A DNA stretch of 64,000 nt, taken from Ignavibacteria bacterium. GTDB lineage: Bacteria; Bacteroidota; Ignavibacteria; Ignavibacteriales; SURF-24. Of this stretch, positions 43,698 to 52,624 are shown piece after piece. The first letter of the stretch is position 1. The number at the start of each line of letters is the position of its first letter. The notes under the pieces are model-generated. The model did no database searches. It had not been told where the DNA came from and worked only from the letters and a program-made list of their open reading frames with translations. The stretch is from the NCBI GenBank assembly GCA_025612245.1, contig JAAXKQ010000010.1, positions 97,790-161,789 of the forward strand, written 5' to 3'. A program made the translations under genes and the position numbers.

Positions 43698-44699
43698 TTA
43701 TTTTTTCGTTACCTTTTTAAGCGCCGCGGCATACGGAAGGCCGTCTTTCTTCATACAGGCCAATACCTTCTTGTGCAGCTCCAGGCGGTCTGGGTCCACA
43801 TTCGCCTCGGCAAATTCCGTTATGTCCTCTTCAACGCCATCCAGACCCTCGGCATTATTCCTGTTGGCCACCTCGCTGAGCTCGACCATCTTGGGCATGG
43901 TTTTAATAAACTCGACAAGAACGTCTCTTGGGTTTGCCATTGTATGATCCGAAAACTCAAACACAAGTGCGCCACCGTTATCCTTAAGCTCAACCGCGTC
44001 CAGGGCGTCACAGATTTTCATGCACATTTCCATCTGTGCCGGCGTCAGCATGCCGTAGGCCATCTGTCCCTGCAGGAACTGTTCAAACTCCATCGTCCTT
44101 AGTTTCAGGTTCAGTTCCTTCAGCCTGTCCTCGGCGTCGTTTTTCATCTGTGTAAGTTCAGCCGACTGTTCTGCAAATTCCTGAACCTTCCCTCTTAAGC
44201 TCTCAGCTTCAGCTGCCTTTGACTCAAGGTCCTTTACCTGATCCTCCAGCACCTTTACCTGCACTTTAAGGCTCTCAGCTGTATCCGTGGAAGTTTCCTC
44301 AAATTCAAAAACCGTCTCTTCCTCGCTTTCCTTGAACTCGACATCGGCCAATCCCTTTACTGCAGGGGGCTGCGCGCCCAAAAATGCCACGTGTCTTAAG
44401 GTGCCATCGGCGTAAAAACTGGCAGACCTTTTTTTGAACATCCCTTTTTCTACCATTTCCTCGAACTCAGCTATAAGCTCTTTCGGCATGGCTATAAGCC
44501 TGTCGCCCACTTTTTCAAGTTTCTCAATCCAGCCCCAGGCAGGTTTATTGTCCTTTGGATGTCCGATGCAGATCGGGGCTTCGTGCTTTTCCGAGTTATA
44601 CTTGCTTGCCCTTTCCTCCAGATCAGCTTCGGTAAATTCATGATTCCGTCCTTTGCTGTCTGTAAACTTTCCCGTTCTTAAAATTTCAAAAGGCTTCAT
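43698..44699 (-). CDS. Mu I-like prohead protease/scaffold
   Basis: 333 residues. The N-terminal ~130 residues match the Mu gpI protease (IGHPKDNKPAWGWI, KKRSASFY, LRHVAFLGAQPPAVKGL). A coiled coil (about 140-215) and an acidic C terminus form the scaffold part. It cleaves scaffold during prohead maturation. It is the first gene of the minus structural block, whose promoter lies just upstream at 44769-44800. Confidence 0.85.
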   Translation of the reverse strand: MKPFEILRTGKFTDSKGRNHEFTEADLEERASKYNSEKHEAPICIGHPKDNKPAWGWIEKLEKVGDRLIAMPKELIAEFEEMVEKGMFKKRSASFYADGTLRHVAFLGAQPPAVKGLADVEFKESEEETVFEFEETSTDTAESLKVQVKVLEDQVKDLESKAAEAESLRGKVQEFAEQSAELTQMKNDAEDRLKELNLKLRTMEFEQFLQGQMAYGMLTPAQMEMCMKICDALDAVELKDNGGALVFEFSDHTMANPRDVLVEFIKTMPKMVELSEVANRNNAEGLDGVEEDITEFAEANVDPDRLELHKKVLACMKKDGLPYAAALKKVTKK

Positions 44700-44715
44700 C
44701 TACATCTCCCTGTTT

Positions 44716-44746
44716 TTTGACTTTTAAGTTTTTTTTTGTACGTTTG
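44716..44746 (+). promoter_or_regulatory. Promoter for the plus-strand packaging block
   Basis: TTTG at 44716-44719, a 19-base spacer and TACGTTTG at 44739-44746. Transcription would begin near 44753 and run into the holin-like gene. Confidence 0.55.
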
Positions 44747-44768
44747 AGAACTTCATTTGCTTCATGTG

Positions 44769-44800
44769 CAAACGTAACTATCACACAGGCCCCTCTCAAA
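44769..44800 (-). promoter_or_regulatory. Promoter for the minus-strand structural block
   Basis: On the minus strand: TTTG (44800-44797), 20 bases, TACGTTTG (44776-44769). It would start near 44762 and run leftward into the protease gene. Its -7 element is the mirror image of that of the plus promoter. Confidence 0.55.
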
Positions 44801-44900
44801 CAAAGCCTTTATTAAACCGTTTGATAACACTTGTAGCCCTTGGTTTGTAATTTCCACACACACTTTTTTCATTTTACAATTACAAGCTAAAGGGGCTAAT

Positions 44901-45242
44901 ATGTCTTTCCCATTTTCATTTCTTTTCATTTTACCTTCTTTTATCCTTCAGGCTGAATCGATAACTCCTGACTGGTTGCCGGTTATTGCAAACGGCGGAA
45001 TCGGCATCATAATGTTCGTCGTCTGGTATTTTACCTTTAAGGGGATGATGGGCCAGCTGCAGAGCTTCATTCAAAGTCTGCTGGAACTTGTTAAGCAGGA
45101 TGCAGAATACAAAAGCCTCCTCTCAGGAATACTCACACGACTGGAGTCGAAGGTGGACACGATCAATCAGAAAGTGGACAATCAGACCCAGTTAAACGCA
45201 CTTAAAAACGCTTCTAAAACCGCAGCCAAGGAGGTAAACTAA
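44901..45242 (+). CDS. Holin-like membrane protein
   Basis: 113 residues. A signal-like hydrophobic start (SFPFSFLFILPSFILQA), a second membrane helix (IANGGIGIIMFVVWYFTF) and a charged coiled-coil tail (RLESKVDTINQKVDNQTQ) resemble small phage holins of the BhlA kind. It opens the packaging block, 4 bp ahead of the next gene. Confidence 0.6.
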   Translation: MSFPFSFLFILPSFILQAESITPDWLPVIANGGIGIIMFVVWYFTFKGMMGQLQSFIQSLLELVKQDAEYKSLLSGILTRLESKVDTINQKVDNQTQLNALKNASKTAAKEVN

Positions 45243-45245
45243 CCT

Positions 45246-45491
45246 ATGAGCGAGATACTATTACTCAAAGCAAAGCTTGCCGCAAAGAAGCAGGAGCTTG
45301 AAGAGCTTAAGCTTAAGGTTGAAAACCACGTCATAACTATCCGTGAGCTATTGGACCCATACCTGGATGACTTTCTGGATATTGAGATCGACCAGGCATC
45401 GGTTGCCTTTCAGGACCTTACGCGCCTGATCTCGGAGGGACTGCAGCTGAAGAAGACCATTCATAAAATGGAGCACGACTTAAATGGCTAA
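45246..45491 (+). CDS. Small coiled-coil phage protein
   Basis: 81 residues, almost wholly helical (AKLAAKKQELEELKLKVENH), acidic. It overlaps the small terminase gene by 8 bp. It may be a packaging accessory, but no family is recognised. Confidence 0.65.
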   Translation: MSEILLLKAKLAAKKQELEELKLKVENHVITIRELLDPYLDDFLDIEIDQASVAFQDLTRLISEGLQLKKTIHKMEHDLNG

Positions 45492-45894
45492 GGATGCAAT
45501 TTATCACGAGGAAGCCCAGAGGCTCTTTGTAATCGAGGGCTACAGTCTGGACGCCATAGTCGTAATGTTGAAAGAAGAGGTCAGCCGAAAAACCCTCTTT
45601 AACTGGAAAACCAAGTACAAGTGGGATGAGAAAAGGAAAAACTATCTTAATTCCACAAAGTCCCTCCAGGAGGATCTGCTTGAAATAGCCAAGACAGCAA
45701 TCAAGGAAGCAAAGGTAAATCCCACGCCTCATAATATCTATGCCGTTACAAAGGCTATCGGCGCCTTAAAGCTCCTCCAGGGGGCAGGACTTCCAGACGG
45801 GCAGGATGAGGCCGAGGAAAAAGACAAGAAGCCAAAGTCTATTTCCCAGGAGACGATTAGCTTTATCGAAAAGGAAATTCTGGGCATAAAGTAG
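45484..45894 (+). CDS. Small terminase subunit (DUF1804, Mu gp27-like)
   Basis: 136 residues. An N-terminal helix-turn-helix (EGYSLDAIVVMLKEEVSRKT followed by LFNWKTKYKWDEKR) fits the DUF1804 family, the DNA-recognition subunit of Mu-type terminases. It is followed by the large subunit after a short gap. Confidence 0.8.
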   Translation: MAKDAIYHEEAQRLFVIEGYSLDAIVVMLKEEVSRKTLFNWKTKYKWDEKRKNYLNSTKSLQEDLLEIAKTAIKEAKVNPTPHNIYAVTKAIGALKLLQGAGLPDGQDEAEEKDKKPKSISQETISFIEKEILGIK

Positions 45895-45909
45895 GGTATA
45901 AATTCATGC

Positions 45910-46131
45910 ATGGGCAAAAATGCCTCTATTTCTTCCATACGTGCCCCAGGTTGGATTCAGGGGTATAAACCTACTTGCGCGGGATTTTATTTAAAATTAA
46001 ACGGAGTTAAACGGCAATTTTATGAAGATAGTGCCCTGGCTCACAGTCCGGAAGGCAATTCCGGGAAATTTGGGGTATATGAAGGCGGTTTTTACAATCT
46101 AAGGACAAAACCATATGGCTCAGGAGAATAA
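45910..46131 (+). CDS. Doubtful small frame between the terminase genes
   Basis: A 73-residue frame fills the gap between the terminase subunits and overlaps the large subunit by 17 bp. It has no clear Shine-Dalgarno and no motif. It is kept because phage gaps of this size usually hold a gene. Confidence 0.3.
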   Translation: MGKNASISSIRAPGWIQGYKPTCAGFYLKLNGVKRQFYEDSALAHSPEGNSGKFGVYEGGFYNLRTKPYGSGE

Positions 46132-47578
46132 ATATTTTTTGAAGTACCAGATAGACTGGCTTCAGGATAACTCGAAGATAAAGATCTGGGAAAAGTCACG
46201 GCGCATCGGCGCCACCTATGTTCAAAGCTACGAGGACGTGCGCGACTGTGTATCTCTCAAAGTGCCGGCAGTATGGTTTTCATCGGCCGACGAGAGCGCA
46301 GCAAAGGAATATATCCTGTACTGCGCCAAATGGGCCAAGCTCTTCGACGTCTCGGCGCGTGAACTGGGTGAAATTGTAATTGACAAGGAGAAAGACATTA
46401 AGGCCCTTGTCATACAGTTCTCCAACGGGACCAGGATTAATGCCCTTACTTCCAACCCCAGAGCATTCCGTAGCAAAGGCGGCAAGGTCGTACTTGATGA
46501 ATTTGCCCACCATGAAGACCAGGTGGAGATGTGGAAGGCAGCCAAGCCTTCGGCCACGTGGGGCTTTCCGATCAGGATCCTCAGCACACACAACGGCAAA
46601 GGACAGTTCTTTAAGTTTATTGAAGGTGTAAAGAAAAAGAAGCTTAACTGGAGCCTGCACACGGTTGACATTTACAGGGCAGTTGAAGACGGCCTTGTGG
46701 ACAAGATAATGGGACGCCAAACCACAAAAGGAGAAAGGTGGGAGTGGCTAAACAATGAGAGACGAGATTGCTTCGATGAGATCACCTGGCAGGAAGAGTA
46801 CTGCTGCAACGCCCAGGACGAGGGTTCATCTTTCCTTGACTATGAGCTGATCGGAAAGTGCGAGGAGAGTGACATTCTATGGAACGGCTCAGTTATTGAA
46901 AACCCATGGAATGGAAAGGGCATTCTGGAGCCAACTCACTTTTCAAGCAAATGGGTTTACGAGCATTTGGAGAAGTTTCAGGCCTGGATGCGCTCGCAGA
47001 CCATAAACGGCAGCCTTTATCTAGGGGTCGACGTCGGGCGCAGAAAAGACCTTACCGTCATGGTCATCCTGGAGAAGCTGTACAACATCAACATTAGCCG
47101 CGGCTATTTCGTTATGGAAAACATGAAGTTCTGGGTTCAGCAGAAGTTTCTTCACGCAATCCTCTCGCACCCGCGCCTGGTAAGGGCCTGCATTGATGAG
47201 ACCGGCCTCGGCATGCAGCTGGCCGAGACGGCCCAGGATTCATTCGGTGAGTCCCGGGTAGAAAAAATAAACTTCGCCTCAGGAAGTATCAGAAGCGATA
47301 TGGCCTTCGGCCTCAGGCGCGAGCTGGAAGCCCGCACGCTCCTCATTCCGGCACTTGATGAGGTAAAAGACGATTTCCACTCGATTAAAAAAATCGTAAC
47401 ATCGGCCAACAACGTCCGCCTTGAGGCCGATAAGTCGGACAGTGAGGTCTCAGGACACGCCGACAGGTTCTGGGGCTGGGCTTTGGCCAACCATGCGGCA
47501 AAATCTTATACTGGTGAGACCTTTGTGGCCACCCGGGGCAGAAGAAAAATACATAAACTTCTGGAGGGTTATGAATAA
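46115..47578 (+). CDS. Large terminase subunit (Mu gp28-like)
   Basis: 487 residues. The ATPase half has an Arg-rich adenine-binding P-loop variant WEKSRRIGATY (25-35) and Walker B VVLDEF (Asp128, Glu129). The nuclease half begins at about 303 with YLGVDVGRRKDLTV (first catalytic Asp) and includes CIDETGLG, as in gp28-type terminases. It pumps DNA into proheads; in Mu relatives packaging is headful from the integrated copy. Confidence 0.9.
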   Translation: MAQENKYFLKYQIDWLQDNSKIKIWEKSRRIGATYVQSYEDVRDCVSLKVPAVWFSSADESAAKEYILYCAKWAKLFDVSARELGEIVIDKEKDIKALVIQFSNGTRINALTSNPRAFRSKGGKVVLDEFAHHEDQVEMWKAAKPSATWGFPIRILSTHNGKGQFFKFIEGVKKKKLNWSLHTVDIYRAVEDGLVDKIMGRQTTKGERWEWLNNERRDCFDEITWQEEYCCNAQDEGSSFLDYELIGKCEESDILWNGSVIENPWNGKGILEPTHFSSKWVYEHLEKFQAWMRSQTINGSLYLGVDVGRRKDLTVMVILEKLYNINISRGYFVMENMKFWVQQKFLHAILSHPRLVRACIDETGLGMQLAETAQDSFGESRVEKINFASGSIRSDMAFGLRRELEARTLLIPALDEVKDDFHSIKKIVTSANNVRLEADKSDSEVSGHADRFWGWALANHAAKSYTGETFVATRGRRKIHKLLEGYE

Positions 47579-47828
47579 GCAGTTTGATCCCGTTAAATAT
47601 GGCTTTATTTGGCACGATATGGAGTCTTTATGGGTGCTGTATAAAAATAATAGTGACGCGGGCTATACTCTGAGGTATGACAACGACATCCTGAAGGGAA
47701 GGATTTATACTATTGTCAGGGTTTCACTTCCCGGCTGGGAGCAGGTACCCATTTACAAAGGGTCCATACCTGAGGATAAATTTGCAGAAGAGCTTTTTAA
47801 TAATCTGGGGATAACGAAAAATGAATAA
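47571..47828 (+). CDS. Small protein between terminase and portal
   Basis: 85 residues from ATG 47571, which overlaps the terminase stop by 8 bp, and its end overlaps the portal start by 8 bp. Both overlaps show it is translated as part of the block. It is aromatic-rich (YGFIWHDMESLWVLYKN). No family is recognised. Confidence 0.7.
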   Translation: MNKQFDPVKYGFIWHDMESLWVLYKNNSDAGYTLRYDNDILKGRIYTIVRVSLPGWEQVPIYKGSIPEDKFAEELFNNLGITKNE

Positions 47829-49359
47829 CGGAATCTGGATCGACCCAAATACATTTGTAAAGTTTTCAGACGTGGTAAAGGATCCTCTTACAACCGACGT
47901 TGCAACAAGGCGTAACAGCCTTGAATTCTTCTCCTCTTTCTTAGGCTACCTCCCTGATCCGGACCCGGTCCTGAGGAAACAGGGGAAAGATATTAAGGTC
48001 TATCACGACATTGTTACCGATCCCCATATATCTTCCGTTGTGGAGCAGAGGAAAGGGGGCGTCCTCAGTCTTGAATGGGACATCGACCGCGGCAAGGCCA
48101 AAAGCCGGGAAGTCAGGATAATAAAGGACATTTTTGACGACTTGGACATCCATAACATCATAAATGAGATTCTGGATGCTATATTCTACGGCTTCCAGGT
48201 GCTTGAAGTTACTTTCGGCAAGGTCGGCAATATGCTAGTTCCCGTATCCGTCCAGGGGAAGCCTCAGGAATGGTTCGGCTTCGACGAGTTCAACCGCCTG
48301 CGCTTTAAGACAAAGCAGCACCCGCTGGAAGGAGTGCCGGTTCAGGAAATCTATCCCCGAAAATTTATCCTGGCTCAGAACAAGCCCACGTATGCCAACC
48401 CTTACGGCGACAGGGTTTTAAGCAAATGCTTCTGGCCCGCCACGTTCAAGAAAGGGGGCATGAAGTTCTGGGTTACTTTCACTGAAAAATACGGCATGCC
48501 CTCCATAATCGGCAAGCAGCCGAGGGGCCTTGGCAAGGCGGCCGCCGATGAGCTCCTGGATATGCTTGAGAACATGATTCAGGATGCCGTGGCGGTAATC
48601 CCGGATGACTCAAGTGTGGAGCTGAAGGAATCGGCTTCCAAAGGAGCCTCAAGCGACGTTTACCTTGGCCTCTGCAACTTCATGAACTCCGAGATCAGCA
48701 AGGCGGTCCTTACAGCCACACTAACTACAGAGATACAGAACAAGGGATCTTTTGCTGCAAGCGAGACGCACGCCGATGCTGTGGCCCGCCTGAGCCAGGG
48801 AGACAGGAAACTGCCAGTCAAGGCGCTTAATACCCTGATTAAATGGATTTACGAGTTTAATTTCCCGTCCAGTTCCACAAGAGCCGAGTTCATGATCTTT
48901 GACGAGGAGGACGTAAATAAGGACGTGGCTGAGCGCGATAAGACACTCGCCGAGACGGGCGTCAAGTTTACAAAGGCCTATTTCAAGAAGACCTACTCAT
49001 TCGCTGATGAGGATTTTGAGGTTGAAGGGCCGGATTTGCCTCAAGAAAAAACCGATACTTCAAAAAAGCCTGCTCCCGCGGAATTTGCTGAAAAGAGCGG
49101 AGATCCCGAAGCCGGGGATAAAAAAGGCGTTAAAGTGCTTGAAAAGGTGCTTACGGATAAAAAGCTCCAGAAGGAGGCGGAAAAACTCCTTAAGCCTGTT
49201 TTCGATCTGCTTAAGGAAAGTGAAAGCCTGGAAGATTTTGTGCCATTGATTGCGGACCTCTTTCCTGAGCTCGATACAGAAGAGCTTGAAGAAACCCTCC
49301 GTAGGCTGATCTTTATCTCTGAGGTATTCGGGAGGCTTGAAGAAGATGGAAAAGAGTGA
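47821..49359 (+). CDS. Portal protein (DUF935, Mu gp29-like)
   Basis: 512 residues with the DUF935 portal pattern: LGYLPDPDPVLRKQG, YHDIVTDPHISSVVEQRKGG, FYGFQVLEVTFG, and KYGMPSIIGKQPRG in the central domain. The last ~100 residues are a Lys/Glu-rich helical tail. It forms the ring through which DNA enters. The end overlaps the F-like gene by 23 bp. Confidence 0.9.
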   Translation: MNNGIWIDPNTFVKFSDVVKDPLTTDVATRRNSLEFFSSFLGYLPDPDPVLRKQGKDIKVYHDIVTDPHISSVVEQRKGGVLSLEWDIDRGKAKSREVRIIKDIFDDLDIHNIINEILDAIFYGFQVLEVTFGKVGNMLVPVSVQGKPQEWFGFDEFNRLRFKTKQHPLEGVPVQEIYPRKFILAQNKPTYANPYGDRVLSKCFWPATFKKGGMKFWVTFTEKYGMPSIIGKQPRGLGKAAADELLDMLENMIQDAVAVIPDDSSVELKESASKGASSDVYLGLCNFMNSEISKAVLTATLTTEIQNKGSFAASETHADAVARLSQGDRKLPVKALNTLIKWIYEFNFPSSSTRAEFMIFDEEDVNKDVAERDKTLAETGVKFTKAYFKKTYSFADEDFEVEGPDLPQEKTDTSKKPAPAEFAEKSGDPEAGDKKGVKVLEKVLTDKKLQKEAEKLLKPVFDLLKESESLEDFVPLIADLFPELDTEELEETLRRLIFISEVFGRLEEDGKE

Positions 49360-50107
49360 TGCGCTTCTTTTATTTGCCTTTAGTCTTCCGCCAGAAAAGG
49401 CGATTGAGTTCCTGAGGAAGAAGGGCTATAAAATATCCTGGGACTGGACAGATCTCTGGCAGGAGGCACACGCCAAAGCCTTTACGGTAGCCAAGGTCAT
49501 GAAGCTTGACCTTCTGCAGGATATAAAATCTGAAGTGGATAAGGCAATTCAAAACGGTATGACTCTGGAAGAGTTCAGAAGCGCAGTTGAGCCCATAATG
49601 AGGCTTAAAGGGTGGTGGGGAAAGGTTAGGGCAAGTGAAGTTCCGGGTTTTGAAGCCGCCCCGGGCCGTGATCCCAATAAAGAAGTCCTTCTTGGCAGCC
49701 CCAGGCGGATAAAAACAATCTACAGGGTAAACATGCAGACATCCTACAGCACTGGGCGATACAAGGGGCTCCTGGATCTTGTTCCATACCGCCCTTACTG
49801 GCAGTACCTGCAGATACAGAGAAAAACAAAGCGCCACGACCACAGCCTTCTGCATGAAAAGATTTTCATGTGGGATGACCCTATATGGAGTAAAGTTTAC
49901 CCTCCGAACGGATTTTTCTGCGGCTGCAGGGTGGTAAGCCTGACTGAGGCTGAGCTGAAGGAAAGGGGCCTTAAGGTGACAAAAGGAAGCGAAGTCGATT
50001 TTACTCCGGACGAGGGGTGGAACTACAACCCCGGGGAGGCCTCTTTTACAATCGACGAGTCTAAGTATTACAAGGATTTGCTCGAAAAATATAAAAGCGC
50101 TGCGTGA
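49337..50107 (+). CDS. Mu F-like head morphogenesis protein
   Basis: 256 residues. The conserved block of the Mu F family is present: NMQTSYSTGRYKGLLDL, YWQYLQIQRKTKRHDHSLLH, WSKVYPPNGFFCGCRVV with its Cys pair. It is a minor head protein near the portal. It overlaps the next gene start region by a few bases. Confidence 0.9.
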   Translation: MKKMEKSDALLLFAFSLPPEKAIEFLRKKGYKISWDWTDLWQEAHAKAFTVAKVMKLDLLQDIKSEVDKAIQNGMTLEEFRSAVEPIMRLKGWWGKVRASEVPGFEAAPGRDPNKEVLLGSPRRIKTIYRVNMQTSYSTGRYKGLLDLVPYRPYWQYLQIQRKTKRHDHSLLHEKIFMWDDPIWSKVYPPNGFFCGCRVVSLTEAELKERGLKVTKGSEVDFTPDEGWNYNPGEASFTIDESKYYKDLLEKYKSAA

Positions 50108-50115
50108 AGGTACAT

Positions 50116-50673
50116 ATGGCCGATTCACTTATAATTGCAAATACAGACTCATTAAACCTCCTTTTTAAGCAGCTTAATAACCGTTTAACAGAGACAAAAC
50201 CGCTCATGACCGAGATTGCCGGCATAATGTATTACGGCGTCTCTGAGAACTTCCGCACTGAGGGTTCCAGGCTCCCGGGAGGAGGATGGAAGCAGATGCA
50301 GCATAACTCCAGGAAGGGGCAGATCCTGCAGGACTCAGGTGTCCTTTTAAGCTCGATCAGCTGGACGGCAACGGCAACTGAGTCCGTTGTAGGAACAAAT
50401 TATAAAACTGCAGCGCTTCATAACTTCGGCGGCGTAATTAAGGCAAAGAAGATCGTAGGCTCGGTTAAAAGGAAAAAAGACGTGTTTGCAATGGAGCAGT
50501 TTTTTTGGATGAAGTGGTATGAGTCAGGTAAAAAGGATAACTATTACAAGGCGCTTGCCTTTCACGTCCATAAGACGGGCCAGATTACTGTTCCGGCCCG
50601 CCCGTTTATGATGCTTAACAACGATGATTATTTGAAAATTGAAGATGCAGTGGTGAGATTTCTGAAAGTATAA
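50116..50673 (+). CDS. Mu G-like virion morphogenesis protein
   Basis: 185 residues from ATG 50116, preferred over GTG 50104 because GAAGG lies just upstream. The pattern PGGGWKQM...ILQDSGVLLSSI, AALHNFGG and VPARPFMMLN is that of the phage virion morphogenesis (gpG) family, which acts at head completion or tail joining. It is the last gene of the plus block and is followed by a bidirectional terminator. Confidence 0.88.
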   Translation: MADSLIIANTDSLNLLFKQLNNRLTETKPLMTEIAGIMYYGVSENFRTEGSRLPGGGWKQMQHNSRKGQILQDSGVLLSSISWTATATESVVGTNYKTAALHNFGGVIKAKKIVGSVKRKKDVFAMEQFFWMKWYESGKKDNYYKALAFHVHKTGQITVPARPFMMLNNDDYLKIEDAVVRFLKV

Positions 50674-50675
50674 AA

Positions 50676-50704
50676 AAATAAGCGGCATTTCACCGCTTAT
50701 TTTA
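50676..50704. terminator. Bidirectional terminator between converging blocks
   Basis: AAATAAGCGG pairs with CCGCTTATTT across a 7-base loop, with A and T runs on either side, so it can stop the plus packaging transcript and the minus membrane-protein transcript. Confidence 0.8.
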
Positions 50705-50707
50705 CTT

Positions 50708-51367
50708 TTAACGAATCCGTCTTTTCCTTATATACTCTTGATGGTTGCCTCTAATTTTTCGTTTAGGATTCTTTCGTTTACTGATATTTTTGCCTGAATA
50801 AATATCAAACCAGCGGGTCAGCCTGAATATGGCCATAGTAGCGGCAATTGCTGTAAAAAGAGCATAGATAAACAAAAAGAAACCTAAAAACCATCCTATT
50901 GTTCTTAAGATGCTAGCAAATCCCCAGATAAAAGTTTCAGAAATTCCTAAGGATGTAAAGATATTTAATATCCACTCAGGGAAAGGAATATAAAGTGACT
51001 TTGCTGCAATTGCCGAAAGAAGAGCAAGCATCTGCACCAAAATAAAGTGCACAAAGGATGCGCTTAAATTAATGAACGGTGAGCTTTTCCCATTCTCATT
51101 ACTTCCTCTGATTATAGACAGAAACTGATTGTCGCCAAAAGCTAAAAAGATGGCAAAACCGCCCAGTGAAAAACCCATCAGATTTGGAATTACTCCAAGA
51201 ACAAGGCTCCACCAGTCAGGATTAAACCAGATATTAAAGGATAGCCCAGTTATAATAATTGCCATCCAAAAATAGAGGGATTGGAGCAGTTCTTTAGTTC
51301 TCCCATAAGTAGTCCAATAAATTGAAAATATTTTGACTACTCCATTAAATTTTTTTAATATTTTCAT
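50708..51367 (-). CDS. Polytopic membrane protein, partner of the DUF4747-like gene
   Basis: 219 residues with about five membrane helices (for example FWMAIIITGLSFNIWF, LGVIPNLMGFSLGGFAIFL, FILVQMLALLSAIAA, TIGWFLGFFLFIYALFTAIA). Its start overlaps the stop of the upstream DUF4747-like gene by 4 bp, so the two are co-translated. No channel or transporter signature is recognised. Its AT-rich sequence differs from the structural genes around it, which suggests cargo. Confidence 0.72.
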   Translation of the reverse strand: MKILKKFNGVVKIFSIYWTTYGRTKELLQSLYFWMAIIITGLSFNIWFNPDWWSLVLGVIPNLMGFSLGGFAIFLAFGDNQFLSIIRGSNENGKSSPFINLSASFVHFILVQMLALLSAIAAKSLYIPFPEWILNIFTSLGISETFIWGFASILRTIGWFLGFFLFIYALFTAIAATMAIFRLTRWFDIYSGKNISKRKNPKRKIRGNHQEYIRKRRIR

Positions 51368-52239
51368 AAAAACAGATTTAATATTTCTCTTGCTTTAACT
51401 ATGAAGGTATCTATAAAACTCTCGGTATTCTGGTTATATCTGTAGGAATCTGTAAATGGATGATCCTCAGTTGACTCATTTACGCTTTCAAGGTTTTCTT
51501 TTTTCCCGCTTGCTTTTACATATCCATTTGAAATTGCCACCCGTGCATATTGGTTAGTCTCCCTGTCCGGGATAATTGACTGGCCTTTTAATGATTTATT
51601 TTGGATATACAATGTCCCCACATTCTGGGCTTCCATACGCCGCATAACTTCCTCTTCATCTTCCTGTCCATCATCCGCATTGGGACGAGTAATATAAATT
51701 TCAAGGGATGACAAAATAGGCAATTTGAATATTTCATTCAGTTTTTGCCTTGACTGCTCAATTATTACCTCTATTTCAGGAAATTTTTCTTGCAACTCCT
51801 CGGAATTCAATAATTCCTTGAAGAAAAGCTGAACCGTATTCGGACTTATTGATTTTAAAAGGTGGTATGCTTCAACGACCAACCTGTGCCCTTTTGGGAA
51901 AAATACGAAATGAAATTTACTTAAATTGTATTTAAGGTGATCCGGAATCCTGATCATATTTATGTCTTCGGATGTGGCATTTTGGTCTTTTAAAGTATTA
52001 TACCAGTCACCTTGAGGGTCCACAAACGTGTATTTCGAAAAAGTACCATAAATCCCTTCCAATGGTTTTTGCGGATTAATGTGGTTAATAGTATTAAGAA
52101 CCGCGACCTTATCACTCCTGAGTTTTACTATCTTTTTTAATGTTAATGCCTCGATGAAAAGGTCATAGTAAGCTTCTCTTGAATGAGGATGCATTTTAAT
52201 GTTTAGCACATTTAACAAAACCGATGTAGAGCGGGCCAT
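51364..52239 (-). CDS. DUF4747-like protein
   Basis: 291 residues starting MARSTSVLLNVLNIKMHPHS, which I recall as the opening of DUF4747 proteins, a family of unknown function found in mobile elements. The body has no membrane helix, nuclease motif or P-loop that I can see. The pair with a polytopic membrane protein resembles a soluble sensor or toxin with a membrane partner, as in some abortive infection and toxin-antitoxin systems. This is inference. Confidence 0.65.
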   Translation of the reverse strand: MARSTSVLLNVLNIKMHPHSREAYYDLFIEALTLKKIVKLRSDKVAVLNTINHINPQKPLEGIYGTFSKYTFVDPQGDWYNTLKDQNATSEDINMIRIPDHLKYNLSKFHFVFFPKGHRLVVEAYHLLKSISPNTVQLFFKELLNSEELQEKFPEIEVIIEQSRQKLNEIFKLPILSSLEIYITRPNADDGQEDEEEVMRRMEAQNVGTLYIQNKSLKGQSIIPDRETNQYARVAISNGYVKASGKKENLESVNESTEDHPFTDSYRYNQNTESFIDTFIVKAREILNLFL

Positions 52240-52374
52240 TGAAGTACCTCCAAAAAAATAATAAAAGAATGTATATATTGATTTTTGAGAAACATCTTTT
52301 TGGCCAAGGCAAAATACAACAGTTTATTGGAAAAAAGAAGGAAAGGAAGTGAAAAGTTGGATTTGGAATTTGTC

Positions 52375-52590
52375 TTAAAATGAAACAGCTTCGATTAGTA
52401 TATTATTATAATAATCATAAAGTCTTACAACAAATCCATATTTACTAGGAATTCTTTCGTAGGTAAAAGCCTCATCTGCAGCAAGGTTTTTGAGGGTTTC
52501 CAGGGTGCACGTGTCACCAGGATAATATTTTAGGTTATTTACGCGGGGATTTTTGATTTTTACTGCAGTTATGATATAAAGGTCAGACAT
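52375..52590 (-). CDS. Small hypothetical protein
   Basis: 71 residues, MSDLYIITAVKIKNPRVNNL at its start, beta-rich, acidic-neutral. It stands alone between the DUF4747-like gene and the tRNA-like gene, with no recognised motif. Confidence 0.6.
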   Translation of the reverse strand: MSDLYIITAVKIKNPRVNNLKYYPGDTCTLETLKNLAADEAFTYERIPSKYGFVVRLYDYYNNILIEAVSF

Positions 52591-52624
52591 TTAATTTTGT
52601 CCTGTTTTAATAAAATAAATTATG

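Noticed and set aside
47421..47570. Upstream extension of the 85-codon gene between terminase and portal
   Set aside because: The extension lies wholly inside the terminase gene in another frame; ATG 47571 with stop/start overlap is the better start.
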